This document shows positions 8,925 to 17,934 of a stretch of DNA of 64,000 nt, piece by piece. Below the pieces are notes generated by a model. That model did not search any database and was not told the DNA's origin. It was given only the letters and a program-made list of their open reading frames with translations. Numbering within the stretch: position 1 is the stretch's first letter; every line of letters begins with the position of its first letter. Source of the stretch: JANQQC01 sp965262255 (GTDB lineage Bacteria > Pseudomonadota > Alphaproteobacteria > Caulobacterales > Hyphomonadaceae); NCBI GenBank assembly GCA_965262255.1, contig OZ253505.1, forward strand, positions 2,294,001 through 2,358,000, in the 5' to 3' direction. The translations under genes were made by a program, and so were the position numbers.

Positions 8925-9812
8925 ATGGAACACACTACCCAAAACCCGAGCGGCTATGGTGGATCAAAGAATTCATCATCAGTAGCGCGAATCGCGAAAA
9001 GCGGAAACGGTTTGGCCCGATGCGCGAGCGTTGTGGCCTCTTTCGCCGTTGTGGTATTTGGTATGGTTGCCATCCCCAAGACTAATGAATTCCGAACTGA
9101 CGAAGCCGTACTTAGGCAACAAGCAGAGGGTTTTTTGAAATACGCTGGGCCTATTGAGACAAAACAAAAAGAAACAAATAGTTATTTTGTAAAAGCGAGT
9201 TTTTCCGAGAAGCCTACAAAAGTTGAAAAGCCAGTTCGAAACCATCCGTTCAAATATTCCTCACATGCTAAAGCAAGTGGTACGTTGAATGCGATTAGTT
9301 TACTTCGCCGCTCAACTTTGAAGATTCATAATGCTAAGCGATTCTCTAAGGAACATAAATGTTTGGCGGAAGCCGTTTATTATGAAGCCAGAAGTGAGGT
9401 AACAGAGGGACAGTTGGCTGTCGCCGAAGTGATTATGAACAGGGTGGCCGATGAACGCTATCCGAGTTCAATCTGCGGGGTCGTGTATCAAGGATCGTCA
9501 CGGTCGACGGGTTGCCAGTTCACATTTACTTGCGATGGGTCGCGTAACTTGATTCCATACGGTGATCGATGGATAAAAGCGCAATCTGTTGCTGCGCAGG
9601 TTGTATTACAGTTCCATGAACTTAGAACAGGGAACGCAACTCACTATCACGCGTCGTACGTTGAGCCGAGTTGGAGCAAAAGATTGGTTCAAACCAACGC
9701 GATTGGTGAACACATCTTCTACAGGTATCCAAACCGCGGACAGATTCGCGTGGCGAACAATCAGCGAGCAAGGTCAAGTGCAAGAAGCACCGAACTAATA
9801 GTTACTCCATGA
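8925..9812 (+). CDS. Cell wall hydrolase, SleB/CwlJ (Hydrolase_2) family
   Basis: The protein is predicted to be membrane-anchored. An N-terminal hydrophobic segment (SVVASFAVVVFGMVAI, about residues 30-45) precedes a linker and the SleB/CwlJ domain from about residue 145 to 260. That domain has CLAEAVYYEARSE (with the expected catalytic Glu), VAEVIMNRV, CQFTFTCDG and ATHYHASYV. The family cleaves peptidoglycan glycan strands; in Proteobacteria it is linked to wall remodelling, not spores. A TTG five codons upstream (8910) is a possible but weaker start. A similar hydrolase commonly follows ppdK/glyS in alphaproteobacterial genomes (recollection, not checked). Confidence 0.9.
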   Translation: MEHTTQNPSGYGGSKNSSSVARIAKSGNGLARCASVVASFAVVVFGMVAIPKTNEFRTDEAVLRQQAEGFLKYAGPIETKQKETNSYFVKASFSEKPTKVEKPVRNHPFKYSSHAKASGTLNAISLLRRSTLKIHNAKRFSKEHKCLAEAVYYEARSEVTEGQLAVAEVIMNRVADERYPSSICGVVYQGSSRSTGCQFTFTCDGSRNLIPYGDRWIKAQSVAAQVVLQFHELRTGNATHYHASYVEPSWSKRLVQTNAIGEHIFYRYPNRGQIRVANNQRARSSARSTELIVTP

Positions 9813-9821
9813 TTTTCTGCG

Positions 9822-9846
9822 GGCAACCTCAATTGAGTTGCAAGTC
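9822..9846. terminator. Weak hairpin between convergent genes
   Basis: GCAACCTCAATTGAGTTGC folds as an inverted repeat with one bulge between the ends of the convergent wall-hydrolase and sulfotransferase genes. There is no clear T-run on either side, so it is only a possible bidirectional terminator. Confidence 0.3.
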
Positions 9847-9976
9847 TGCTCCTTACTTTCAAAATTGTATCGCCCGATCTTAGGCCGTTTTTCACCTATA
9901 GAATTCGTCGCGCAACTCAGCTAATGCTCTGTTAGATTGTATCTTTCGGGATTTTTTGACGGACGAGTTCTTGAAC

Positions 9977-10705
9977 CTAAATTGATAGTTTGTGTAAAGC
10001 GAGACGATCAAAGATCGGTTTTGCTTCGACATAGATGTCTCGCAATTCTGCATTGAGTTCGGGGTTAGTTTCGGTTGTCTTACCGAAACCAGTTGATTGC
10101 CAGACTTTGTCGTACCAATGAGAACCCCAGATCCCGTCTTCGTCGCGCTTCCCCGCTGGCCAAGAGAGCATTGCTGGATCCCAATCAATCTCCAGTTCGC
10201 GACACAAAGCAATAAGCGTTTGCTTAGGGTCTCTTAGAATATCAGCTGTGTCAATAACCGGAGGAACCTTACCCGTAAGTTCACATACGGAATCAAAAAT
10301 TCTTTCTTGCTGAGTCAATCCGATAGTTTCCAGACTTACCGCATCGGTCTTATTTGCGTAGGAAGCGATCACCTTCGTCGGTTCTCGAATTAGAAATGCG
10401 TTCCTACAGTGAGGTAAGAAGTCAATCGGAAAGTGTTCGAGCATATGATGAGTAATGTGTTTTTGATACTGTATAGGAGTCGAAACTTCACTGGACGTTA
10501 TTAAATGTGAAATTTCATTTAGATCAGACGGATACTTTGCAATAATTTCATCGCGTAAAGGATGCTGAATGCCAGTTTCAGTTAACCAAGGCGCATAAAA
10601 AGGTTCGTCCCAACATGTGGTATCACTTCGCGACCCGAAGCTTCGCATCATCGTCGTTGATAGGTTTCTAGGCCCCGACCACATAGCTATACGAATGACC
10701 GTCAT
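9977..10705 (-). CDS. Sulfotransferase-family protein
   Basis: The 242 residues begin with IRIAMWSGPRNLSTTMMRSFG, the P-loop-like phosphosulfate-binding segment of sulfotransferases, and include the second region LIREPTKVIASY near residue 105 (the 3'-phosphate-binding Arg/Ser region). A WDEPFYAPWL motif follows the P-loop. The family transfers sulfuryl groups from PAPS, but members next to class IV aminotransferases are often only annotated by fold, so the substrate is unknown. Its ATG overlaps the stop of the upstream aminotransferase in an ATGA junction, implying translational coupling. Confidence 0.8.
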   Translation of the reverse strand: MTVIRIAMWSGPRNLSTTMMRSFGSRSDTTCWDEPFYAPWLTETGIQHPLRDEIIAKYPSDLNEISHLITSSEVSTPIQYQKHITHHMLEHFPIDFLPHCRNAFLIREPTKVIASYANKTDAVSLETIGLTQQERIFDSVCELTGKVPPVIDTADILRDPKQTLIALCRELEIDWDPAMLSWPAGKRDEDGIWGSHWYDKVWQSTGFGKTTETNPELNAELRDIYVEAKPIFDRLALHKLSI

Positions 10706-11619
10706 ACTGGCACCTTGTTTTGTTCGACCAAATCGGAATACATTGACCTCAACTTATCTGTAACCGGGCCATTGACGGTGTCAATAGTTCGACCATCGAC
10801 CGAACTTACTGAGGTTAACCCTGCAAAAGTTCCCGTCACGAATACTTCATCGGCATTATAAACATCAAACAACGAAAATCGCTTTTCGTGAGCGACTAAT
10901 CCCGCGTTATGGCAAAGGTTTAATATGTTTGCCCGAGTAATTCCGCCAAGACAATATTCGGGAGGAGAAGTCCAAACTTCTTCATTGCGAACTATAAAAA
11001 AGTGTGTTGAATTGCAGGTCGCGACAAATCCCATAGGATCAAGCATAAGTGCCTCGTCGGCTCCGGCTTTCTCTGCTTGAATACAAGCTAGGATACAATT
11101 GAGTTTGGAATGCGAATTTAGTTTCTGGTCTTGTTCAGCCGGACCTGTGCGCCGCACGTGAACTGTAAACAAAGATATTCCACTCTTTGAGACAGAAGGA
11201 GTCTTGAATTCTGGAATTATGACTACAGTTGGATCGCCTATAGTGAATCGCGGGCCTTGATACGGAGACTTTTTGATCCCACGAGTAACCATTAAGCGAA
11301 TATGAACGCCGTCGCTCATATCATTTTTTTGAAGACATTCGCGGACTCGGGTTAGCATTTCGTCTTTCAAAATGCCTATATTCATATCGATGGCCTTCGC
11401 ACCTGCATACAATCGATTGACGTGGTCGGGCCAGAAGGCTATTCCGCCCTTATAAACGCGCAAGCCCTCCCAAACGCCATCACCAAGCAGATATCCGCTC
11501 TCAAATACTGATATTTTGGCCTCGTCACGGTGAAATAATTCTCCGTTTATTGAGATCAGAATGTTTGCGTTTCTAGAATCAGGTTCGTAGTCGTGTACCC
11601 CAATAGATCCGTCGTTCAT
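10702..11619 (-). CDS. Class IV (branched-chain/D-amino-acid type) aminotransferase
   Basis: A fold-type IV PLP enzyme of 305 residues. LLGDGVWEGLRVYKGGIAFWPDHVNRL (about residues 45-71) is the typical N-terminal signature. A Lys in SHSKLNCILA (about 170) is the expected Schiff-base residue, and ADEALMLDPMGFVATCNSTHFF with GGITRANIL forms the cofactor phosphate site. The family transaminates branched-chain or D-amino acids, or cleaves aminodeoxychorismate; the NSTHFF variant does not decide. It begins one base after the end of the upstream ligase and overlaps the downstream sulfotransferase by 4 bases, so the three form an operon. Confidence 0.87.
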   Translation of the reverse strand: MNDGSIGVHDYEPDSRNANILISINGELFHRDEAKISVFESGYLLGDGVWEGLRVYKGGIAFWPDHVNRLYAGAKAIDMNIGILKDEMLTRVRECLQKNDMSDGVHIRLMVTRGIKKSPYQGPRFTIGDPTVVIIPEFKTPSVSKSGISLFTVHVRRTGPAEQDQKLNSHSKLNCILACIQAEKAGADEALMLDPMGFVATCNSTHFFIVRNEEVWTSPPEYCLGGITRANILNLCHNAGLVAHEKRFSLFDVYNADEVFVTGTFAGLTSVSSVDGRTIDTVNGPVTDKLRSMYSDLVEQNKVPV

Positions 11620-11620
11620 A

Positions 11621-13189
11621 CTAGTTTACTCTGCGTTCTTTCCCTTCCCAATAGGGTTCACGAAGAACTCTTCGAAGTATTTTTCCAGTTGGATTGCGAG
11701 GGAGAATATCGATATAGTCGACCGATTTTGGACATTTGAATCCGGCGATTCGTTCCCGCGTCCATGCGATGATATCTTCTTCTGACGGTTTCTTATCAGG
11801 CTTGCAGACAATCACCGCTTTAACATCTTCGCCCCATTTTTCACTAGGTACACCGATCACAGCGACATCTGCAACGTCGGGATGACTAAATACGGCATTT
11901 TCGACTTCGGCCGGATAAACGTTTTCGCCGCCGGAAACAATCATATCTTTCACTCGGTCATAAATATACAGGTAACCGTCTTCATCAAAATACCCTGCAT
12001 CGCCCGTAAAAAAATGTCCGTCGCGGATAGATTCGCTTGTTGCGTCCTCACGTTTCCAGTATCCCTTCATAACGAAGGGACCCTTTATGGTAATCTCTCC
12101 CACCTCCCCAGCAGGTACGGGGTTGCCTTTTTCGTCTACGCAGTGAACTTCTGCACCACCCCAAGGTTTTCCACAAGATCGCAATTTACCGAGTGATGGT
12201 TCGTGAGCCTCTGGCTTGAGGTATGTCCCCGCACCGGAAGTTTCAGTTAAACCATAAACTTGAGTAAACCTCGCCCCCATCATTTTGATAGCCGTTTTCA
12301 CAAGTTCTTCTGCGATCGGAGAGGCTCCGTATATAACGTGTTTTAGAGAAGAAAAATCGACATCCTCAGCACCTGGAACCTGGGTAAGCATTAAAATTAC
12401 GGCTGGAACCCAGAGAGCGAATTCGATTTTCTGTTCGGGAATGAGCTTCAGGATTAAGCCAGGGTCTATATCTCTAATAATTACAATTCGAGCACCATTT
12501 CCTAATGCAATCAGGCCGGTGTTAACGCCTGCCACATGGAAGAATGGCATAATGTTCATAACAGACGCACCGGACGGGTAGTTTGTCCATTCCAAGGGAA
12601 TAGCAAGTGTAAAAAAGCCTTCAAAACTTTGGTTTGTATGGCAAACACCTTTTGGTAGTCCTGTGGTACCCGAAGTGTAGAGCTGAAGAACATCGTCTTC
12701 ATCGTTAGCCTCAAGTAATGGATCAGAGGTTTCCTGTGAATCTCTCCATTGGGAATAGTCAGCCCACTCTTCGTGTCCACCGTCGACAGCAATTATCTTC
12801 TTGAGATTGGGACACTGGTCTTTTATTTTTTCAATAACGTCGTAAAAATCTGAAGTAACGAATAGCATCGTAGATTCGCTATCAGATAGAATGAACTGTA
12901 TTTCGGGCGGTGCCAAACGCGTATTAATCCCGGCTAATACTGTTCTTGCTTTGGCAGCTCCAAAAAGAATCTCGTAATAAAGATCCATGTTCTTGCCAAG
13001 ATAAGCAATGCGATCTTGCGACTTTGCTCCATCAGCAATCAGACCGTTGGCGACCTGAGATGAACGTTCGTTTAACTGACCGAATGTGGTTTCCCTGTTT
13101 TCAAACCAAGTTGCTACTTGATTAGGAATGAGATCTGCTTGCCTACGGACAAGATCAGCAACTCGTGTAATAGAGGGTAGAAGTGCCAT
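11621..13189 (-). CDS. AMP-forming acyl-CoA synthetase
   Basis: An ANL-superfamily ligase that activates a carboxylic acid with ATP and transfers it to CoA. The P-loop YTSGTTGLPKGV lies near residue 175, VYGLTETSGAGTYL is motif A5, GYLYIYDRVKDMIVSGGENVYPAEVE is the hinge and A8 region, and NPTGKILRR carries the C-terminal catalytic Lys. ATG 13189 is preferred because GGAG stands 9 bases in front. The frame is also open upstream to 13234, with another ATG at 13204. It is first gene of a three-gene minus-strand operon with an aminotransferase and a sulfotransferase-like protein. The acid substrate is not evident; medium/long-chain or aryl acids are typical. Confidence 0.9.
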   Translation of the reverse strand: MALLPSITRVADLVRRQADLIPNQVATWFENRETTFGQLNERSSQVANGLIADGAKSQDRIAYLGKNMDLYYEILFGAAKARTVLAGINTRLAPPEIQFILSDSESTMLFVTSDFYDVIEKIKDQCPNLKKIIAVDGGHEEWADYSQWRDSQETSDPLLEANDEDDVLQLYTSGTTGLPKGVCHTNQSFEGFFTLAIPLEWTNYPSGASVMNIMPFFHVAGVNTGLIALGNGARIVIIRDIDPGLILKLIPEQKIEFALWVPAVILMLTQVPGAEDVDFSSLKHVIYGASPIAEELVKTAIKMMGARFTQVYGLTETSGAGTYLKPEAHEPSLGKLRSCGKPWGGAEVHCVDEKGNPVPAGEVGEITIKGPFVMKGYWKREDATSESIRDGHFFTGDAGYFDEDGYLYIYDRVKDMIVSGGENVYPAEVENAVFSHPDVADVAVIGVPSEKWGEDVKAVIVCKPDKKPSEEDIIAWTRERIAGFKCPKSVDYIDILPRNPTGKILRRVLREPYWEGKERRVN

Positions 13190-13481
13190 CTCAAGAGTCT
13201 CCATTGACGGTATGATGTGAGTGAGTAGGAACAAAGTTTCAATAGTTCTTCATAATATACAATTTTAGCTGTAATTTTCAAATATTCGGGTAATTTGACT
13301 CCTTCTCCACGATCCTTTGAGTGGCAATAGAATGTGGGGAGCTTCCGTAAGAAGGTAACGTGAACTTCGCGTTTCTTACACCATAGAAATCTACATATAT
13401 TGTCTAGACTATAAGTTAAAACGTTAGATAGTCGTGTAGAGTCATGACCTCAATCACTAAAATGTCCTCCTAAGGGAACAA

Positions 13482-14435
13482 ATGAAAATGGCAGATTCGC
13501 AAAGTATCGTCCTTCATCAGTATGAGGCTTCTCCTTTCTCGGAGAAGATTCGTTTGGCCTTGCGTCTCAAGAATTTGTCTTGGTACGCGGTCGACGCGCC
13601 AGTAATTATGCCGAAACCAGATTTAGTCCCCTTAACGGGTGGGTATCGACGTATACCCGTGATGCAGATCGGTTCTGACATTTATTGCGACACGAGGCTA
13701 ATTCTAAGAGAGTTGGAACAACGATTTCCGTTACCTTGCCTAAACTTACCGATGCATGAAGGCTCTTCCGTCATGCTCAGCACATGGACAGACAGAGTTT
13801 GGTTTCAAGTCTCTGTTGCTGTGATTTTTGGGACGGTTGGGGATCAAGTTCCAGAAGCGTTCAAAAAGGATCGGGCAGAAATGTCTGGTCGAGAGTTTGA
13901 TGTTGGATCTATGAAGGCTGCCGTTCCTTATATGCAGGATCAGTGGAGAGCGCACTTAATGTGGATTGAGGAAAGACTCACGGGAGGAAAAGCTACAGGG
14001 GTGAGTGAGTATTTGTTGGGAACCAAAGCAGGGCTATCGGATGTCCATGCGCATATGAATGTTTGGTTTACTGCACGGAATGTTCCTGACTTTGTGAATT
14101 CGTGTTTTGAAACTGCCCCGCTTACGAAGGCTTGGTATGAACGTTTAAACAGGGTTGAAGGAAGAGAGCCGACAAAACTTTCGAGTAGTGACGCATTGGC
14201 AATTGCTGAATCGTCGGTTCCTCGGCTGGTTTCGGCTAGTACACTGCATGAAAATCAAAAATTTGTCGTGGGAGAAAAAATTGCTATTTCACCCGACGAC
14301 TATGCTAAGGATTGGGTAGAGGGCGAGTTAGTACATGCGGATTATCATAGAGTGATCTTAAAACGCATTGATAAAAAGGTTGGGACGATTAATGTTCATT
14401 ATCCACGTGCCGGGTATATTGTTCGACGTGCTTGA
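13482..14435 (+). CDS. Glutathione S-transferase family protein with C-terminal extension
   Basis: The N-terminal thioredoxin-like domain starts VLHQYEASPFSEKIRLALR, with SPFSEK the usual Ser/Cys active-site position, and includes a cis-Pro segment YRRIPVMQIG and a DTRLILRELE helix that binds the glutathione gamma-Glu. A helical GST C-terminal domain follows to about residue 225. The last 80-90 residues (from about 235) look like an extra small beta domain absent from classical 200-220 residue GSTs. AAGGGA 5 bases upstream supports ATG 13482. Substrate unknown. Confidence 0.83.
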   Translation: MKMADSQSIVLHQYEASPFSEKIRLALRLKNLSWYAVDAPVIMPKPDLVPLTGGYRRIPVMQIGSDIYCDTRLILRELEQRFPLPCLNLPMHEGSSVMLSTWTDRVWFQVSVAVIFGTVGDQVPEAFKKDRAEMSGREFDVGSMKAAVPYMQDQWRAHLMWIEERLTGGKATGVSEYLLGTKAGLSDVHAHMNVWFTARNVPDFVNSCFETAPLTKAWYERLNRVEGREPTKLSSSDALAIAESSVPRLVSASTLHENQKFVVGEKIAISPDDYAKDWVEGELVHADYHRVILKRIDKKVGTINVHYPRAGYIVRRA

Positions 14436-14525
14436 TTCAAAGTGCAAGACTTTTCTAGGATTCTTTGCATAAAATTGTTGAACGTCGTTAGAAATCGATT
14501 TAACGAAGTTTTTAAGGTTATTCAG

Positions 14526-15689
14526 ATGCGTATACTTTTTATTATTCTAGCTGCAGTACTTGTGATTTCTGGATGTGCAACTTCAAGGAAGGTAGCGAGT
14601 GTCACGTATGCCGGTGATAGAGATGCAGGCTCATACGAGAGTCAACGTTCTCCTGCTTTTAAATCTCTTCCTAATTGGTCTAGAACAGATATTAGTGCAG
14701 GTTATACGGCGTTTTTGCATAGTTGTGATGCCTTTGACAGAATGAAAAGTTCTTCATATTTATCCCATGTGGCACCGTGGGCTGGGCGTGTGCGGGATTG
14801 GAGGACTGTTTGTAAAGATTTAAAAAGATTAGTGAAAGACATTGATGCTAGAATCGCATTCGAAGTATTATTTGAACCCGTCAATATGCATGAAACTAGT
14901 GATGGCTGGAGTAAGTTTACTGGTTATTATGAACCAATTTTGGAGGTTCGCAAAAAGCGTCGAGGAAAGTTTAGATACGCAGTTCCTGGTCCGCCCGGAG
15001 ATATAGTTAAAAAAGATGGAAAGATTTATCAGAAGAGAAAAAAGAAAAAGAAGTTACGGCTCTATCCTGAACGAAAAAAAATTAAACCAAAAAACGTTAT
15101 AGCGTACGGTAGAGTCGAGGATGTTTACTTTCTACAGATTCAAGGTTCAGGACGATTAAAATTCAAAAACGGAAAAATGATCCGAGCGGTTTATCACCAG
15201 TACAATGGTCATCCATATGTTTCGATGGGAAAATGGCTCTTAGACTCAGGAAAACTTAATGCTACACAGGGTTCTATGCAAGGCGTTAAGGAGTGGATGA
15301 GAAATGCGTCTCGGAAAGAGGTTAGGAGGGCAATGAATATTAATCCTCGCTATGTGTTTTTTAAGAAACAACCGATTGGGGATCCTAATCTCGGGCCAAA
15401 AGGCGCACAAAGAGTTCCATTGACACCTATGGGGTCAATGGCCGTCGATTTAGATCATTATCCTATGGGTGTGCCGATGTTCATAGAAACAAAGGTAGCT
15501 GCTTTTGGTGACGGAAAGTGGACTGGTTTGTTAATCGCTCAAGATACTGGAGGGGCGATCAATGGGCAAGTTAGAGGAGATATATTCTTCGGAACTGGAG
15601 ACGATGCCGGTGAGATTGCGGGGACTATGAACTCTAGGGGGAAGAAGTGGGTTCTCATTCCAAGAGATGTCGCGAAGGCGAACGAGTAG
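14526..15689 (+). CDS. mltA: Membrane-bound lytic murein transglycosylase A (MltA family)
   Basis: A lipoprotein lytic transglycosylase that cleaves peptidoglycan glycan strands. The frame extends upstream to 14442, but ATG 14526 gives a proper lipoprotein signal, MRILFIILAAVLVISGCATS, with the lipobox Cys at residue 17. The MltA domain includes FTGYYEPILEVRKK (about 132-145), and FLQIQGSGRLKF (about 202). The C-terminal 3D domain has the conserved Asp residues in GSMAVDLDHYPMGVPMFI, LIAQDTGGAINGQVRGDIFFGTGDDA. A Lys/Arg-rich insertion (residues about 160-195) is unusual in charge. It is near an Smr gene, as often seen in Alphaproteobacteria. Confidence 0.94.
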   Translation: MRILFIILAAVLVISGCATSRKVASVTYAGDRDAGSYESQRSPAFKSLPNWSRTDISAGYTAFLHSCDAFDRMKSSSYLSHVAPWAGRVRDWRTVCKDLKRLVKDIDARIAFEVLFEPVNMHETSDGWSKFTGYYEPILEVRKKRRGKFRYAVPGPPGDIVKKDGKIYQKRKKKKKLRLYPERKKIKPKNVIAYGRVEDVYFLQIQGSGRLKFKNGKMIRAVYHQYNGHPYVSMGKWLLDSGKLNATQGSMQGVKEWMRNASRKEVRRAMNINPRYVFFKKQPIGDPNLGPKGAQRVPLTPMGSMAVDLDHYPMGVPMFIETKVAAFGDGKWTGLLIAQDTGGAINGQVRGDIFFGTGDDAGEIAGTMNSRGKKWVLIPRDVAKANE

Positions 15690-15769
15690 GCACTCCAAAT
15701 TTGAATATAGGATAAATGAAGTATAATCTGTTAGAAGATAGTTTTTAAAATCTATGAGGTTACAGACTA

Positions 15770-16717
15770 ATGACTCGCTCTAACAGTTTGATTTCGTTAT
15801 TGGTCACTGCTTGCTTTCTCGTCTCCTGCGAGACCACAGCGAAGGTGGGGCTTGGGGTTGCTGGCGATGTCGTTGATATGGCCGTTCCTGATTACAATCC
15901 CATGACACAGGATCCGAAACTTGATAGGGAGTTTCCGCCTATGTTGCAGGAAATTAACTTTTCTGTGGACGGCGATCGACTGAACGGGATATTATACGTT
16001 GCGAACGGCGCAGGTCCGCACCCAACGGTGGTGTTGCTTCATGGGTACCCTGGAAACGAAAAAAATCTTGATTTAGCGCAAGATTTGAGACGGGCCGGAT
16101 TCAATGTATTGTTTTTTCATTATCGCGGGGCTTGGGGTTCTGGCGGAGATTTCACTTTCGCTAATGGCGTAGCAGATGTAGCGGGGGCCTTAGAATTTTT
16201 ACGTAGTACAGAATCGGCTGAGACCTATCGAATTGACGTTAATCATTTGATTTTGATCGGACATTCCTTCGGCGGCTTCACTGCACTTATGGGGGCATCT
16301 GAAGATAAGGATGTGTATTGTGTAGCAGGGTTGGCGGCAGCAGATTTTGGCGCGATAAATCGTGCTTTAAACTCTCAGCCAGACTATAGAGCAGGAATGA
16401 TGGCGTACGTAGACTCGCTCACTATGCTTTCAGGACATTCAGGAAAGCTAGCGGTTGAGGAACTCGAACGACACGCCGCACATTTTGATGTTCGAGCGCG
16501 GGCGCGGATGCTTGAAGGGAAGCGCGTGTTACTTGTGGCTGCTTCCGAGGACGAAGCAGTTTCAGTCGAAAATGTTCATAAGCCTATGGTCACGGCATTT
16601 CGAGCAAAAGCGGGAATCAATCTTGAACATGTGATCCTAGAGGGAGATCATTCGTTTTCTTGGACAAGAAAAGCGCTAAGTAAAGAAATACTAAGGTGGA
16701 TTGAGGGGTGTCGGTAA
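15770..16717 (+). CDS. Alpha/beta hydrolase lipoprotein
   Basis: A serine hydrolase of 315 residues with an N-terminal lipoprotein signal (SLISLLVTACFLVSCETT, lipobox Cys near residue 20), so it is probably anchored in the envelope. The alpha/beta-hydrolase fold is shown by VVLLHGYPGNEKN (oxyanion region, about 87-99), the nucleophile elbow GHSFGG (Ser near residue 165), an acid region VAASEDEAVS and the C-terminal His in LEGDHSFSW (about 290). Substrate unknown. It lies between mltA and the Smr gene on the same strand. Confidence 0.85.
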   Translation: MTRSNSLISLLVTACFLVSCETTAKVGLGVAGDVVDMAVPDYNPMTQDPKLDREFPPMLQEINFSVDGDRLNGILYVANGAGPHPTVVLLHGYPGNEKNLDLAQDLRRAGFNVLFFHYRGAWGSGGDFTFANGVADVAGALEFLRSTESAETYRIDVNHLILIGHSFGGFTALMGASEDKDVYCVAGLAAADFGAINRALNSQPDYRAGMMAYVDSLTMLSGHSGKLAVEELERHAAHFDVRARARMLEGKRVLLVAASEDEAVSVENVHKPMVTAFRAKAGINLEHVILEGDHSFSWTRKALSKEILRWIEGCR

Positions 16718-16739
16718 GTGGTAATCGGGGGACGACGAA

Positions 16740-17261
16740 ATGACGTATGGTAATGATTCTAATCAAGTCGGGCTAACATCAAGTGAACGAAGAATTTGGA
16801 ACCGCGTAGCAAAAAGTATTCAACCCTTAAAAAAGGGTCAGTTAGAAGAGGATATTCCAATTGAAACAAGTTCTCCCAAAAAGGCTAAAAAGGTAAGCAA
16901 ACCTTATGTCGTAAAACCATCAATTCGGAGAACACTAGAAATTTTGAATCGCGAATCAGAACGTCAAATAAGGCAGGGTGATGTTCGGATAGACGCGAAA
17001 TGTGACCTACATTACCTGAGTTTAAACGTCGCACATGTGACTATGAAGCGGTTCGTAATTCGAAAGCGACAAGAAGGTTGCAAGTGTCTTTTGATCATAA
17101 CTGGAAAAGGGCATGACGGCGAAGGTGCAATAAGGCGGGGTTTTAGAATGTGGTTAGAGACCGATGAAGCGAGATCAATGATTTCAGGGTACTCACAAGC
17201 ACATTACAAACACGGCGGAGCGGGTGCGTTTTATTTGTTTTTACGGAAATCAAAAAAATGA
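16740..17261 (+). CDS. Smr-domain protein
   Basis: The 173-residue protein has a Lys-rich N-terminal half and a C-terminal Smr (MutS2 C-terminal-like) domain. This is marked by IDAKCDLHYLSLNVAHVTMKRFV (about residues 82-103; the DLH motif), LLIITGKGHDGEGAIRR (about 119-135; the G-K-G loop) and HYKHGGAGAFYLFLRK at the end. The family is linked to endonuclease or RNA/ribosome-associated cleavage. It starts 22 bases after the hydrolase gene, with GGGGGA as a ribosome-binding site. Confidence 0.92.
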   Translation: MTYGNDSNQVGLTSSERRIWNRVAKSIQPLKKGQLEEDIPIETSSPKKAKKVSKPYVVKPSIRRTLEILNRESERQIRQGDVRIDAKCDLHYLSLNVAHVTMKRFVIRKRQEGCKCLLIITGKGHDGEGAIRRGFRMWLETDEARSMISGYSQAHYKHGGAGAFYLFLRKSKK

Positions 17262-17580
17262 TTTCGGTATCTTGTGATTTCAAATTCGATAATAAAATTT
17301 GTTTTTCATTAATGCTGGTAATCGTATTCTGACTATGGAATATATTGTTGAATTAAAAATCGAACAGTTGTTAAATTTTGTTCAGTTTATTATTATCAGT
17401 TTTCTAAAATTAGTTAAGTATGTCAATTTTTATCATAAAGACTTTATCAAATAAAAGAGTAAAGAAATTTAGTATTTTAAGTGTCTTTAGAAAAATATAT
17501 CGGTTAATTGTTTTTGACATTGAAACATAGTTTTTAAAATATGTGACAAGAAATTATAAATCTATCGAATAGGTTTAGAA
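17262..17580. other. Very AT-rich gap between convergent smr and hisE
   Basis: About 320 bases with long A/T runs and no open frame of interest. It separates the convergent Smr and his genes. I see no clear hairpin-plus-T-run terminator, although the base composition is the lowest GC in this part of the window. Confidence 0.5.
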
Positions 17581-17934
17581 TTAACTTTTACGATTGCGCT
17601 TTTCCTCTATTCCAGATTGAGATTGGCGACCGATGAGTTTTTCGGCGACATCGTCTAATGAGACATTGCTATGGCGTAATGCGACAAGCCAATGGAATAA
17701 GACATCTGCAGCTTCGTGGGCAATCGCATTTTTTTCGGGCGTAACGATAGCCTCTGAAAATTCCTGAGATTCCTCTAACCATTTTTTATTTATTGATTCG
17801 ATACCTCCTTGTAACAACAAAGCAGTGTAGGAATACTCAGGATCACTTGTCGTACGTAAATCAATTATATTTGATAAATGTGAGAGGGCTGCCGAAAATT
17901 TATCGGGGTTTCCAAGAGGAATATTAGAAGTCAT
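17581..17934 (-). CDS. hisE: Phosphoribosyl-ATP pyrophosphatase
   Basis: HisE removes pyrophosphate from phosphoribosyl-ATP, the second step of histidine synthesis. The protein of about 117 residues has the MazG-like helical fold with KKWLEESQEFSEAIV (metal-binding Glu residues) and AHEAADVLFHWLVALRHSNVSLDDV. Two starts are possible: GTG 17943 and ATG 17934. Both overlap the end of hisF (stop at 17924), consistent with coupled translation. It is last gene of the hisBHAFE run. Confidence 0.93.
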   Translation of the reverse strand: MTSNIPLGNPDKFSAALSHLSNIIDLRTTSDPEYSYTALLLQGGIESINKKWLEESQEFSEAIVTPEKNAIAHEAADVLFHWLVALRHSNVSLDDVAEKLIGRQSQSGIEEKRNRKS

